DNA of 18,301 nt from JAENVT01 sp031370745 (GTDB lineage Bacteria > Actinomycetota > Acidimicrobiia > Acidimicrobiales > Ilumatobacteraceae), in contig JANMQX010000251.1 in assembly GCA_031370745.1 (NCBI GenBank), positions 1-18,301 of the forward strand, read 5' to 3'. Positions 1-7,045 of the stretch are shown piece by piece (within the stretch, counting starts at the first letter, position 1; each line of letters begins with the position of its first letter). The notes beneath the pieces were generated by a model, which did not search any database, was not told the DNA's origin, and saw only the letters and a list, made by a program, of their open reading frames with translations. The position numbers were made by a program, and so were the translations under genes.

Positions 1-1
1 G

Positions 2-718
2 CACAAGACCTTCGGCACCAACCCGGTCCTGCGCGGCATCAACCTCGATGTCGAACTGCACCAGGTCGTGTGCCTGATCGGGGCGTCGGGCAGCGGCAAG
101 TCGACGATGCTGCGATGCATCAACCAACTCGAAACCGTCGACAGCGGCGAGATCCGCCTCGGAGGCGATCGGGTCAGTGGGCGGGGGATCGATGTCGATG
201 CATTGCGACGCGAGGTGGGCATCGTCTTCCAGAGCTTCAACCTCTTTCCCCACATGTCTGTGCTGCAGAACATCACGCTGGCACCGGTGAAGGTTCTCGG
301 ATTCTCCAAGGCGCTGGCTGAAGAGCGTGGTGTCGCTCTGTTGAAGCGAATCGGTCTCGACGACAAGGCCAAGGAGTATCCGGATCGTCTTTCGGGTGGC
401 CAGCAACAACGCGTTGCGATCGTTCGCGCTCTGGCGATGGAACCGCGGCTGCTGTTGCTCGACGAGATCACCTCGGCACTTGACCCCGAGCTGGTCGGTG
501 AGGTGTTGAACATCGTCCGCGATCTGGCGGCCGACGGGATGACGATGATGCTGGCGACCCACGAGATGGGCTTCGCCAAGGAGGTTTCGTCGAAAGTGTG
601 CTTCCTGCACGAGGGAGTCATTCACGAGCAAGGCCCGCCGGAACAGATCTTCGAGCACCCGCAGGAAGAACGCACCAAGGCGTTCGTGCAACGGATCATC
701 GATGCCGGGAGGCTGTGA
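2..718 (+). CDS. ABC transporter ATP-binding protein, polar amino acid type (5' partial)
   Basis: This is the ATPase subunit of an importer, working at the inner face of the membrane. The reading frame is open from base 2 with no start in view, so the N-terminus lies outside the window. The GTG at 68 is internal, because the residues before it (HKTFGTNPVLRGINLDVE) are already typical ABC sequence. Visible motifs in order are Walker A GASGSGKST, the Q-loop region (VFQSFNLFPH), the signature LSGGQQQRVAIVRALA, Walker B LLLLDEITSALD and the switch histidine in ATHEMGFA. The sequence resembles the GlnQ/HisP family closely, and the C-terminal region ending in AFVQRI is also typical. One small oddity is DEITS where DEPTS is commonest. 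Its permease and binding protein would be expected upstream. It ends about 20 bp before the TetR promoter and is probably not part of that unit. The amino-acid substrate is inferred from family only. Confidence 0.93.
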   Translation, partial: HKTFGTNPVLRGINLDVELHQVVCLIGASGSGKSTMLRCINQLETVDSGEIRLGGDRVSGRGIDVDALRREVGIVFQSFNLFPHMSVLQNITLAPVKVLGFSKALAEERGVALLKRIGLDDKAKEYPDRLSGGQQQRVAIVRALAMEPRLLLLDEITSALDPELVGEVLNIVRDLAADGMTMMLATHEMGFAKEVSSKVCFLHEGVIHEQGPPEQIFEHPQEERTKAFVQRIIDAGRL

Positions 719-738
719 CCGGGCAGGATCGGGCGCGG

Positions 739-769
739 TTGACAATGAGACACAAAGTGTCTTATTGTC
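739..769 (+). promoter_or_regulatory. TetR-type operator palindrome overlapping a probable leaderless promoter
   Basis: Arms GACAATGAGACAC (741-753) and GTGTCTTATTGTC (757-769) form an inverted repeat around AAA, matching at 12 of 13 positions. A consensus -35 TTGACA lies at 739-744, and TATTGT at 763-768 is a fair -10 at 18 bp spacing. The palindrome therefore covers the space between the two elements and the -10 itself. Transcription would start around 774-776, which is the ATG at 775. There is no Shine-Dalgarno sequence before that ATG, so a leaderless mRNA is likely. The position and symmetry fit autorepression by the TetR protein that follows. Confidence 0.78.
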
Positions 770-774
770 TCACC

Positions 775-1356
775 ATGAGTCTTGACCCAGCAGAGCTGCG
801 CGTGCTGGACGCCGCCAAGTTGTGCTGCGAGCGCTGGGGCCTCGCCAAGGTGACGATCGAAGACATTGCCAACGAGGCGGGGGTGTCGCGGGCAACCCTG
901 TACCGCATGTTCCCCGGTGGTAAAGACATCCTGTTCGAGGCGTTGCGGGTGCGTGAGCTCGAGGACTTCTTCATCCGCCTCAGCGCTCATATCGATGGTG
1001 CCGTCGACTTCGAAGATCTGCTGGTGCGCTGCCTGATGCACTCGACGCTCGAGTTGCGCAGCGATCAACATCTCTCGTTGATGCTCGCCAGCGAGCCAGG
1101 CGACACGCTTGGGCAGTTGACCGTCGACGGCCTGCCGCGGATCATCCGCGTCGCCACCGCGTTCCTCGCACCAGTGGTCGGGGGCTACATGCCGCTGAGC
1201 GAAGGTGCCCGGCTCGTGGAACTGGTCGCCCGTCTCGTCATCAGCTACTTCCTCGCACCCTCCGAACAGGTCGACCTCGGCGACCCCGAGTCGGCCAGAA
1301 CCTTCGTCCAGACCTTCATCCTCCCCGCATTCGAGCCATCCCTCACTAGGAGCTGA
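775..1356 (+). CDS. TetR/AcrR family transcriptional regulator
   Basis: This is a 193-residue DNA-binding regulator, a normal length for the family. The N-terminal helix-turn-helix is clear at about residues 26-46 (VTIEDIANEAGVSRATLYRMF), followed by the usual KDILFEAL segment. The C-terminal ligand domain is variable and gives no hint of the effector. The start at 775 is chosen because it leaves a standard TetR N-terminus and sits just after the promoter/operator; the frame is open further upstream but that extension overlaps the ABC gene and looks unnatural. The stop is 2 bp before the ATG of the diiron gene, so the two are very probably co-transcribed. The palindrome upstream suggests that it represses itself and the diiron gene until a ligand, perhaps the substrate of the oxygenase, binds. 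Confidence 0.93.
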   Translation: MSLDPAELRVLDAAKLCCERWGLAKVTIEDIANEAGVSRATLYRMFPGGKDILFEALRVRELEDFFIRLSAHIDGAVDFEDLLVRCLMHSTLELRSDQHLSLMLASEPGDTLGQLTVDGLPRIIRVATAFLAPVVGGYMPLSEGARLVELVARLVISYFLAPSEQVDLGDPESARTFVQTFILPAFEPSLTRS

Positions 1357-1358
1357 CC

Positions 1359-2480
1359 ATGACTGTCACGCACAACGACAACGAAACGATCATCGGCCGC
1401 ACCGAGATCAATGACATCGATGCCATCTTGGCCATCCCCACCCACGATCCCGACGAGATCATCCACATCGTCAAGGACAATGCCGACACGATCTTCACGT
1501 GGGACTACTCGCTCAGCCGGCCGGCGCTGCGCAAGCTGTACGAGAAGGCCAAGGTCGGTCAGTGGAACGCGTCCACCGATCTGCCGTGGGACACCGACGT
1601 CGACATCGAAAAAACCGTTGCCGAGGATCAGGCGCTGATCGGCACGGGCATCGATGCCAGCATCTACATCGGTACTCCGGTGGAGAAGTGGGACGACAAG
1701 AAGTGGCTCGAATTCGGCGTCGAGAGCCGTAACTGGAGCCTCAGCCAGTTCATGCACGGCGAGCAGGGGGCGCTGCTGTGCACTGCCAAGATCGTCGAGA
1801 CCGTGCCGTGGTACGACGCCAAGTTGTACGCCAGCACGCAGGTCGTCGACGAGGCCCGCCACGTCGAGGTCTTCGCCCGATATCTCGAAGAGAAGCTCGG
1901 TGGCAAGTACCAGATCAACTCACACCTGCGCATGTTGCTCGACGACATCGTCAACGACAGCCGCTGGGACATGACGTATCTCGGCATGCAAGTGATGGTC
2001 GAAGGCCTGGCGCTCGCGGCCTTCGGGTTCATGCACCAGTTCACCAACGAGCCGTTGCTGAAGAAGTTGCTGCGCTACGTGATGAGCGACGAGGCACGTC
2101 ACGTCGCCTTTGGTGTGTTGTCGCTCAAAGAGGTCTACGACTCGCTGAGCGACGCCGAGATGAAGGACCGCCAAGAGTTCGCGTTCGAGGCGGCCATCCG
2201 CATGCGCGACCGCTTCATGCAGCAAGAGGTGTGGGAGCGCATGGAAGTCAACGTCCGCGAAATCGTGCCGCTGATCCTCGAGGACCCGACTCGCGCCGTG
2301 TTCCAGTCGATGCTGTTCAGCAAGATCGTGCCGAACTGCAAGAAGCTCGGCCTGCTCGACCGCAACGACAAGTGGCTGCGCCGTCGCTTCGAGGAGATGG
2401 GCGTCATCCAGTTCGAGGATTGGGAAGACACCGGCGAGGAGTACCTCAAGTTCGAGCTTGGCGAGGAGATCCCCGCGTGA
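1359..2480 (+). CDS. Ferritin-like diiron protein, probable oxygenase/hydroxylase
   Basis: The 373-residue protein shows a four-helix carboxylate-bridged diiron pattern: E135 (HGEQGA), E165-x2-H168 (DEARHVEVF), E215 (VEGLAL) and E245-x2-H248 (DEARHVAF). Two ExxH motifs plus two single glutamates are the layout of ribonucleotide reductase R2, acyl-ACP desaturases and related O2-activating enzymes. The extra histidine four residues before the second ExxH, present in AurF-type N-oxygenases, is not seen here (V241). A Shine-Dalgarno AGGAG at 1348-1352 lies 6 nt before the ATG. It follows the TetR gene by 2 bp. The reaction is unknown; hydroxylation, desaturation or a related oxidation of a hydrophobic compound would fit the fold. 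No ferredoxin or reductase partner is adjacent. The fold and metal site are secure, the function is not. Confidence 0.85.
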   Translation: MTVTHNDNETIIGRTEINDIDAILAIPTHDPDEIIHIVKDNADTIFTWDYSLSRPALRKLYEKAKVGQWNASTDLPWDTDVDIEKTVAEDQALIGTGIDASIYIGTPVEKWDDKKWLEFGVESRNWSLSQFMHGEQGALLCTAKIVETVPWYDAKLYASTQVVDEARHVEVFARYLEEKLGGKYQINSHLRMLLDDIVNDSRWDMTYLGMQVMVEGLALAAFGFMHQFTNEPLLKKLLRYVMSDEARHVAFGVLSLKEVYDSLSDAEMKDRQEFAFEAAIRMRDRFMQQEVWERMEVNVREIVPLILEDPTRAVFQSMLFSKIVPNCKKLGLLDRNDKWLRRRFEEMGVIQFEDWEDTGEEYLKFELGEEIPA

Positions 2481-2484
2481 GCCA

Positions 2485-2521
2485 GCACGCCTTTGGCGTG
2501 CAGTCTCACCCTGAGCTCAGG
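2485..2521. terminator. Hairpins between convergent genes, possible two-way terminator
   Basis: GCACGCC (2485-2491), TTT, GGCGTGC (2495-2501) is a perfect 7-bp stem with a three-base loop. Ten bases later CTGAGCTCAG (2511-2520) is a perfect 10-bp palindrome. Both lie in the 57-bp gap between the convergent diiron and Rieske genes. Neither is followed by a T tract, so this would be a tract-less terminator; termination is inferred from position. Confidence 0.5.
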
Positions 2522-2537
2522 TGAATTCGTTCGGCGT

Positions 2538-3527
2538 CTACGCCTTGATGAACTCGGAGAGCTGACGGCGCCACTCGACCGAGCACCTGTCGGCTTGGAC
2601 GCTGACCAACGTGGTCTGGTCCAGCGGCAGCACGCCCTCGAGCTGTTCGAGCATGCGCTTGTCTTCGGCGCCGATGGCCACGTCGAAGCGGATGATCTCT
2701 TCGGCCGAAACGGAGAAGTCGTCGTTGCGCCACACCACGAACGTGAAGTACGACGTGACGTCGTCGATCGGTGTCGACAGCAGCATCAAGATGTGTTCGA
2801 GTCCCGAGTCGTAGCGGATCGTGCTGCGCACGATGAACGGCAAGCTGAATCCGGATGACATCTCGCGGTGCACGACCGGTTCTGCCTGACCGCTGACCAT
2901 CGAGCCGGTCGTGTTATTGGCCATCACCTGGTATCGATACCCGTAGTACCCGTCGTCGAGCGCCTGCAGTTCGAACCTCGGCACCTGAGTGTCTTGCGCC
3001 AGCCCGAACGTGCCGACGTGAACGAAGGGAAAGTGGGTGATGTCGAGGAAGTTGTCGACCATTCGCGTCGCTGACGATTGCCACACTTCAACCGGCGTGT
3101 TGATGCGCCGGAACGACGGGTCGTCTTCTTGGGCGATGTGGGGGATCGGGGCCGAGGGCACACCGAGGCACACCCACACCAGGCCGTATCGCTCGTCGCA
3201 ATCGTAGGGATCGAGGTGCGCCCGAGGCGGAGGTGGCACACCCTCGCTGGCCGAGGGGACGAGCACGCAGTGCCCTTCATCGCCGAAGGTCCACCCGTGG
3301 TAGGCGCACTTCAGGCAGCCGTCTTCGACGGTGCCGATCGACAGCGGTGCCTGGCGGTGCGGGCACCGATCAGGTGCCGCGAGAACTGCGCGCGAGGGCG
3401 ATCGCCACAACACCACATTGCGACCGAGAAGGCGAACGGCGACAGGTTGGGCAGCAACCTCGATCGAGCGGGCGACCGGATGCCACGAGTTGGCCAAAGC
3501 CGTGCTGTCGCACAGGATTCCGTTCAC
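2538..3527 (-). CDS. Rieske non-heme iron oxygenase, N-/O-demethylase-like
   Basis: This 329-residue protein is the oxygenase component of a Rieske enzyme. The [2Fe-2S] site is C55-x-H57-x16-C74-x2-H77 (CPHR...CAYHGW). The catalytic iron site is N159-x2-D162-x2-H165-x4-H170 (NFLDITHFPFVH), with D289 in AEDK as the likely third ligand. The short length and segments such as WHPV, ERYGL-W, NF-D--HF-F-H-GT and AEDK resemble NdmA-type methylxanthine N-demethylases and vanillate demethylase (VanA), judged from memory of those sequences, rather than large dioxygenase alpha subunits. The start is GTG at 3527, placing WHPV at residue 15 as in that family. It lies 38 bp after the amidohydrolase and is the last gene of the six-gene operon. 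It needs an electron-transfer partner that is not encoded nearby. The substrate is inferred only. Confidence 0.9.
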   Translation of the reverse strand: MNGILCDSTALANSWHPVARSIEVAAQPVAVRLLGRNVVLWRSPSRAVLAAPDRCPHRQAPLSIGTVEDGCLKCAYHGWTFGDEGHCVLVPSASEGVPPPPRAHLDPYDCDERYGLVWVCLGVPSAPIPHIAQEDDPSFRRINTPVEVWQSSATRMVDNFLDITHFPFVHVGTFGLAQDTQVPRFELQALDDGYYGYRYQVMANNTTGSMVSGQAEPVVHREMSSGFSLPFIVRSTIRYDSGLEHILMLLSTPIDDVTSYFTFVVWRNDDFSVSAEEIIRFDVAIGAEDKRMLEQLEGVLPLDQTTLVSVQADRCSVEWRRQLSEFIKA

Positions 3528-3565
3528 ATCCGCGACCTTACCGATCGATCACCGCGTGCGACAGC

Positions 3566-4954
3566 TCAGCGGGCATCGACCTGTGGCCACACGTGGGGGA
3601 TGCTGATGCCGGCACGGTCGAGCAACGACTGCTGTCGGGCCAGAGCCTCGCCGCGCAGGGCCGCAGCATCGACCGTGACGCACCGACCGCCACGAATCAC
3701 CGGACGCCCAGCGATGAACACATCGCGTACCGAACGACCATCGGTGCCCCAGACCAGTTGCAATCCGATGTCGCCACGCGGTGACCAGCCCCAACCCGTG
3801 GCCTGGTGCACCACGATGTCGGCCTGCTTGCCAACCTCCAGCGACCCGATCCGATCGGCCATACCGAGTGCCTCGGCTCCGGCGATCGTGGCCAGCTCGA
3901 ACGCCTGATGCGCTCCGAAGCGTTGCGGCTCCAGCCGGCTATCGCGCGCAATTCCCGCTGCCAGTGCGGCCGCACGCAAGATGTCGGTCACATCGCCGGC
4001 GTTGGCCGCGTCGCATCCGAGCGCGACGCGGCCGCCGCGCTCGACGATCTCGGCATGGCGGCCGACGCGGGTGACGCCCTGACCGAGGCGGAGGTAGGCC
4101 CACGGGCAATAGGCGATCGCAGTGCGCGTCGCCAGGACCAGGTCGATCTCCTCGTCGTCGAGCCAGACGCCGTGGGCCAGCAGCAGGTTCGCGCCGAGCA
4201 CGCCGAGATCGTGCAAATGGGTGACGGGGCGACGACCGGTGCGGGCCAGATAGCTGTCGGGATCCGACGAGGTCGGTGACAAGTGCATTGTCATCCCAGT
4301 GCGCAGCGTGCGCGCTAGTTCGGAAGCGCCCACGAGCAGCTCGTCGCTGGCTAGATCGTGACCAACCAAGGTGACCCAGCCCTCGACGAGTCCGCCGGCC
4401 GGGTACGCCTCGACGACAGCCTGCTGACGCTCCAGCACCTCTGCAACGCTGCCGACGAACGGGCCTTCCTCGATGTCCCATCCCCAAGTTCCAACAGTGC
4501 CGCGTACGCCGACGGCAGCCATCGCCGTCGCGACCCGACCCGGATGGGCAACAGTGCCGGCTTCGACAACCGTGGTGACCCCGTTCTGAGCACACTCGAC
4601 GGCGCACAGGGTCGCTGACAACTCGTCGTCGTCGCCGGAGTGTTCGGCGTGGATCGGCACAGCCCAGTCGAAGATCGACGCGCCGGGCGCCAGTAGATCG
4701 GGGATGCAACTGCGTATCAACGGGTCGCCGGTGAGGTGTTGATGGGCGTTGATCATGCCGGGCGTGACGACGCAATCGGTTGCGTCGACCACCGCCGCGT
4801 CGGGATGGATGGCGCGCAGTTCAGCTGTCGAACCGACCGCAGCGATGAGTCCATCGGCAATGACCACCGAGCCACCGAGCAACACCTGGCGACTGCCATT
4901 CATGGTCACCACGTCGCCGCCGGTGATGATCGTCGAGCTCGATCGAGAGTTCAT
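3566..4954 (-). CDS. Metal-dependent amidohydrolase, deaminase/chlorohydrolase-like
   Basis: The 462-residue protein belongs to the amidohydrolase superfamily branch of guanine/S-adenosylhomocysteine deaminases and triazine hydrolases. Such enzymes hydrolyse C-N or C-Cl bonds on N-heterocycles in the cytoplasm. Metal and catalytic residues read as H71-x-H73 (MINAHQHLTG), H224 (MTMHLSP), H261 (LLAHGVWLDDEEID) and D315 (LGCDAAN). The family's flanking beta-sandwich is present (IITGGDVVTMNG at the start, GSLEVGKQADIVV near the end). The beta-5 His is followed by LSPT, not the HxxE usual in deaminases. The ATG at 4954 overlaps the permease stop as ATGA, which indicates translational coupling and supports this start over a longer upstream frame. 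Its place behind a BMP-type importer and before a Rieske oxygenase suggests it works on the imported compound. The substrate is not determined. Confidence 0.9.
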   Translation of the reverse strand: MNSRSSSTIITGGDVVTMNGSRQVLLGGSVVIADGLIAAVGSTAELRAIHPDAAVVDATDCVVTPGMINAHQHLTGDPLIRSCIPDLLAPGASIFDWAVPIHAEHSGDDDELSATLCAVECAQNGVTTVVEAGTVAHPGRVATAMAAVGVRGTVGTWGWDIEEGPFVGSVAEVLERQQAVVEAYPAGGLVEGWVTLVGHDLASDELLVGASELARTLRTGMTMHLSPTSSDPDSYLARTGRRPVTHLHDLGVLGANLLLAHGVWLDDEEIDLVLATRTAIAYCPWAYLRLGQGVTRVGRHAEIVERGGRVALGCDAANAGDVTDILRAAALAAGIARDSRLEPQRFGAHQAFELATIAGAEALGMADRIGSLEVGKQADIVVHQATGWGWSPRGDIGLQLVWGTDGRSVRDVFIAGRPVIRGGRCVTVDAAALRGEALARQQSLLDRAGISIPHVWPQVDAR

Positions 4955-5889
4955 TTCAAGCCGCGGATGAACGGTCTGGCTAGAGCGCCGGGCTGGCGGA
5001 CGCGTTTGGCGAAGACGGCCATCGCCACCACCGTGACGACGTTGGGTGCGATCGCCAGGAACGACGGATCGATCGACTTGTAGCCGAGAGAGGGGATCGT
5101 CAACACGAAGGAACCGACGAGGCCGAACGTGACGCAACCGGCGACTGTGCCCTTCAAGGTCCAGCCGCCGAATATGACAGCGGCAATCGCGATGAACCCG
5201 CGGCCGCCGATCAACGAGTCTTCGAACCTCCCGGAGCGGGCGAACAGGAAGTATCCACCGCCGATCCCTGCAAGCAATCCGGTGAGGTAGATCGCTTGGC
5301 GGCGCAGTCGGTTGACGTCGAGGCCGGAGACGTCGGCGGCATTCGGGTCTTCGCCGACGGCGCGGATCTCGAGGCCCCAGCGAGTTCGGTAGATGAGCCA
5401 CCACGCGGAGGGCACCATGGGATACACGAGGTACAAGACCCACGGCTGATCGAAGAGTGCGGGACCGAGCAGTGGGATACGCGAGATGAGTGGAATGCTG
5501 ACTCGTCGCACGACCCCGGACTTCGGTTGGATCGAGCTGGTCAGAAAGCCCACGAGCCCGAGTACCAGGACGTTCAGTACCAGCCCGACCACGAATTGGT
5601 CGGCCGGCAGACGGTGGCTCATGTTGGCCTGGATCGCTGCGACCATGAGCCCGGCGGTCGTCGCGAACAACAATCCGATCCACGTCGATCCCGTGATGTC
5701 CACACCGATGGCCGCCGAAAATGCGCCCGCAAGCATCATCGCCTCGAGAGAGATGTTGATTGTGCCGGCCTTTTCGGCAACCAGCTCGCCCGTTGCCGCG
5801 AACAACAACACGACCGCAGCGATCACCGCATTGCGGTACGCGCTCTCGTTGGTGGCGATGTCGCCGAGGGCCGAAAGGAAGTTGTCCAC
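4951..5889 (-). CDS. BMP-type ABC transporter permease, second subunit (YufQ/BmpD-like)
   Basis: This 312-residue membrane protein of the branched-chain/ribose permease superfamily forms half of the translocation channel. About eight to nine hydrophobic segments are visible, starting at NAVIAAVVLLFAATGELVAE. The family loop appears as EKAGTINISLEAMMLAGAF (about residues 39-57), and near the C-terminus GGRGFIAIAAVIFGGW is typical. The start is GTG at 5889, one base after the stop of the preceding permease. A longer frame upstream would run back into that gene and carries no permease-like sequence. The stop overlaps the amidohydrolase ATG by 4 bp. With the other permease, the ATPase and the lipoprotein it completes a nucleoside/purine-type importer. 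Confidence 0.9.
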   Translation of the reverse strand: MDNFLSALGDIATNESAYRNAVIAAVVLLFAATGELVAEKAGTINISLEAMMLAGAFSAAIGVDITGSTWIGLLFATTAGLMVAAIQANMSHRLPADQFVVGLVLNVLVLGLVGFLTSSIQPKSGVVRRVSIPLISRIPLLGPALFDQPWVLYLVYPMVPSAWWLIYRTRWGLEIRAVGEDPNAADVSGLDVNRLRRQAIYLTGLLAGIGGGYFLFARSGRFEDSLIGGRGFIAIAAVIFGGWTLKGTVAGCVTFGLVGSFVLTIPSLGYKSIDPSFLAIAPNVVTVVAMAVFAKRVRQPGALARPFIRGLK

Positions 5890-5890
5890 C

Positions 5891-7045
5891 TCAGACCCTG
5901 CTGCTTGTGGCCGACAAGGCTCGTCGCCGTTCGCGGACGTACAGAATCGCCGGCGGCAACAGCATCGCCAGCACCAGCAGTCCTTGCACGACATCCGCGA
6001 TGCGCCCGGAGACCCCTGTCGCACGTAGGAAGCCCGAGCCGGTGCGCATGCACCCGAACAGGAACGAAACGAAGATGAGCACGAAGACGCGCTGTCGGGC
6101 GACCAGTGCGGCCAGCAGGCCGGCGAAGCCGATACCCGCACCGAAGTTTGCGACCAATTGGTAGTTCCCGAAATCGCCTCCGGCCAACATGATCCCGCCG
6201 GCCAGCCCAGCGAAGCTTCCCGATATCAGCATCGCACCGATGCCGTACCGCCGTTCGGCGACGCCCGATCGCTGGGCAGTCTTGGCGTTGCTGCCGAGCA
6301 TCCGCAAGCGGAACCCGATCACGGAGCGGTCCATCACGACCCAGACGATGATCGCCAGCGCTAGCGCCAACAGCACACTGATTGGGAACTCGTTGCCGAA
6401 CCACGTCACCCTGGGAATGCGGGTATCCGTGGCCAACGACTCGCCGACCTGGTTGCGATTGGCGCGTCCAGCGGCGGGGGCGAGCAACAACGATGGGCTG
6501 CGCAAGCCCCACCCCATCAGGTTGGCTGCAACCGTGCCCATCAGCAGAGTGCTGAGCACCTCAGGGACGTTGCGGTAGTACCGCAAGGCGCCAGCGATGC
6601 CTGCCCAGATCGCACCGCCGACGATGCCGAACAGCATCGCGATCACGAGCACCAACGGGCCGGGCCCACCCAGTCGCACGGCGACGTATGCGGCGAGGCA
6701 CGATCCCATCACGAGCTGGCCTTCCTGGCCGATGTTGACCAGGCCGGCCCGGCCGTTGACAACGGTGCCGAGAGCAACGAGGAGGATCGGCGCTGTTACT
6801 CCGAGGGTGGTGCCCCACCGACCGGGCTTGCGGATGCTGCCGTCGAGCATCGCGATGTACACGTTCGTCCACGACCCACCCGTTGCCGCAACGCAGATGG
6901 CCGCGAGCGCGAGCGCGACGAACAAGCAGATCGCATAGAGCGCGACGACCTCGCCTCGCGTGCCGAACTTCGATCGCTGCTTTGCGGCACCGGCGACTTC
7001 AGCATGCTGCGGATCGGTCACGGCACGCTCGCCGACGTCAGCCAC
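5891..7045 (-). CDS. BMP-type ABC transporter permease, first subunit (YufP/BmpC-like)
   Basis: This is a 384-residue permease with a hydrophilic N-terminus of about 30 residues and then roughly ten hydrophobic segments. The family signature NGRAGLVNIGQEGQLVMGS lies at about residues 97-115, and a conserved RMLGSNAKTAQRSG cytoplasmic loop follows in the second half. The GTG start at 7045 overlaps the ATPase stop by 8 bp (7038-7045), and the stop lies one base before the next permease start. Its greater length than the second permease matches the usual asymmetric pair in BMP-family importers. It acts in the cytoplasmic membrane. The substrate class (nucleosides, purines or similar heterocycles) is inferred from family. 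Confidence 0.9.
   Translation of the reverse strand: MADVGERAVTDPQHAEVAGAAKQRSKFGTRGEVVALYAICLFVALALAAICVAATGGSWTNVYIAMLDGSIRKPGRWGTTLGVTAPILLVALGTVVNGRAGLVNIGQEGQLVMGSCLAAYVAVRLGGPGPLVLVIAMLFGIVGGAIWAGIAGALRYYRNVPEVLSTLLMGTVAANLMGWGLRSPSLLLAPAAGRANRNQVGESLATDTRIPRVTWFGNEFPISVLLALALAIIVWVVMDRSVIGFRLRMLGSNAKTAQRSGVAERRYGIGAMLISGSFAGLAGGIMLAGGDFGNYQLVANFGAGIGFAGLLAALVARQRVFVLIFVSFLFGCMRTGSGFLRATGVSGRIADVVQGLLVLAMLLPPAILYVRERRRALSATSSRV

Noticed and set aside
598..774. Upstream extension of the TetR frame into the ABC gene
   Set aside because: It overlaps the ABC ATPase, crosses the operator and promoter, and adds residues unlike any TetR N-terminus.
3078..3908. Plus-strand open frame spanning the Rieske/amidohydrolase junction
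   Set aside because: It crosses two well-supported minus-strand genes and its translation is Arg/Pro/Ser-rich without family features.
4955..5683. N-terminal extension of the amidohydrolase frame back to 5683
   Set aside because: The extension is Arg/Pro/His-rich, overlaps the permease gene in another frame and precedes a clear family N-terminus. The ATGA overlap at 4951-4954 marks the real start.
5890..6141. N-terminal extension of the second permease frame to 6141
   Set aside because: It overlaps the first permease and contains Cys/Arg-rich sequence unlike a permease. The GTG at 5889 directly follows the preceding stop.
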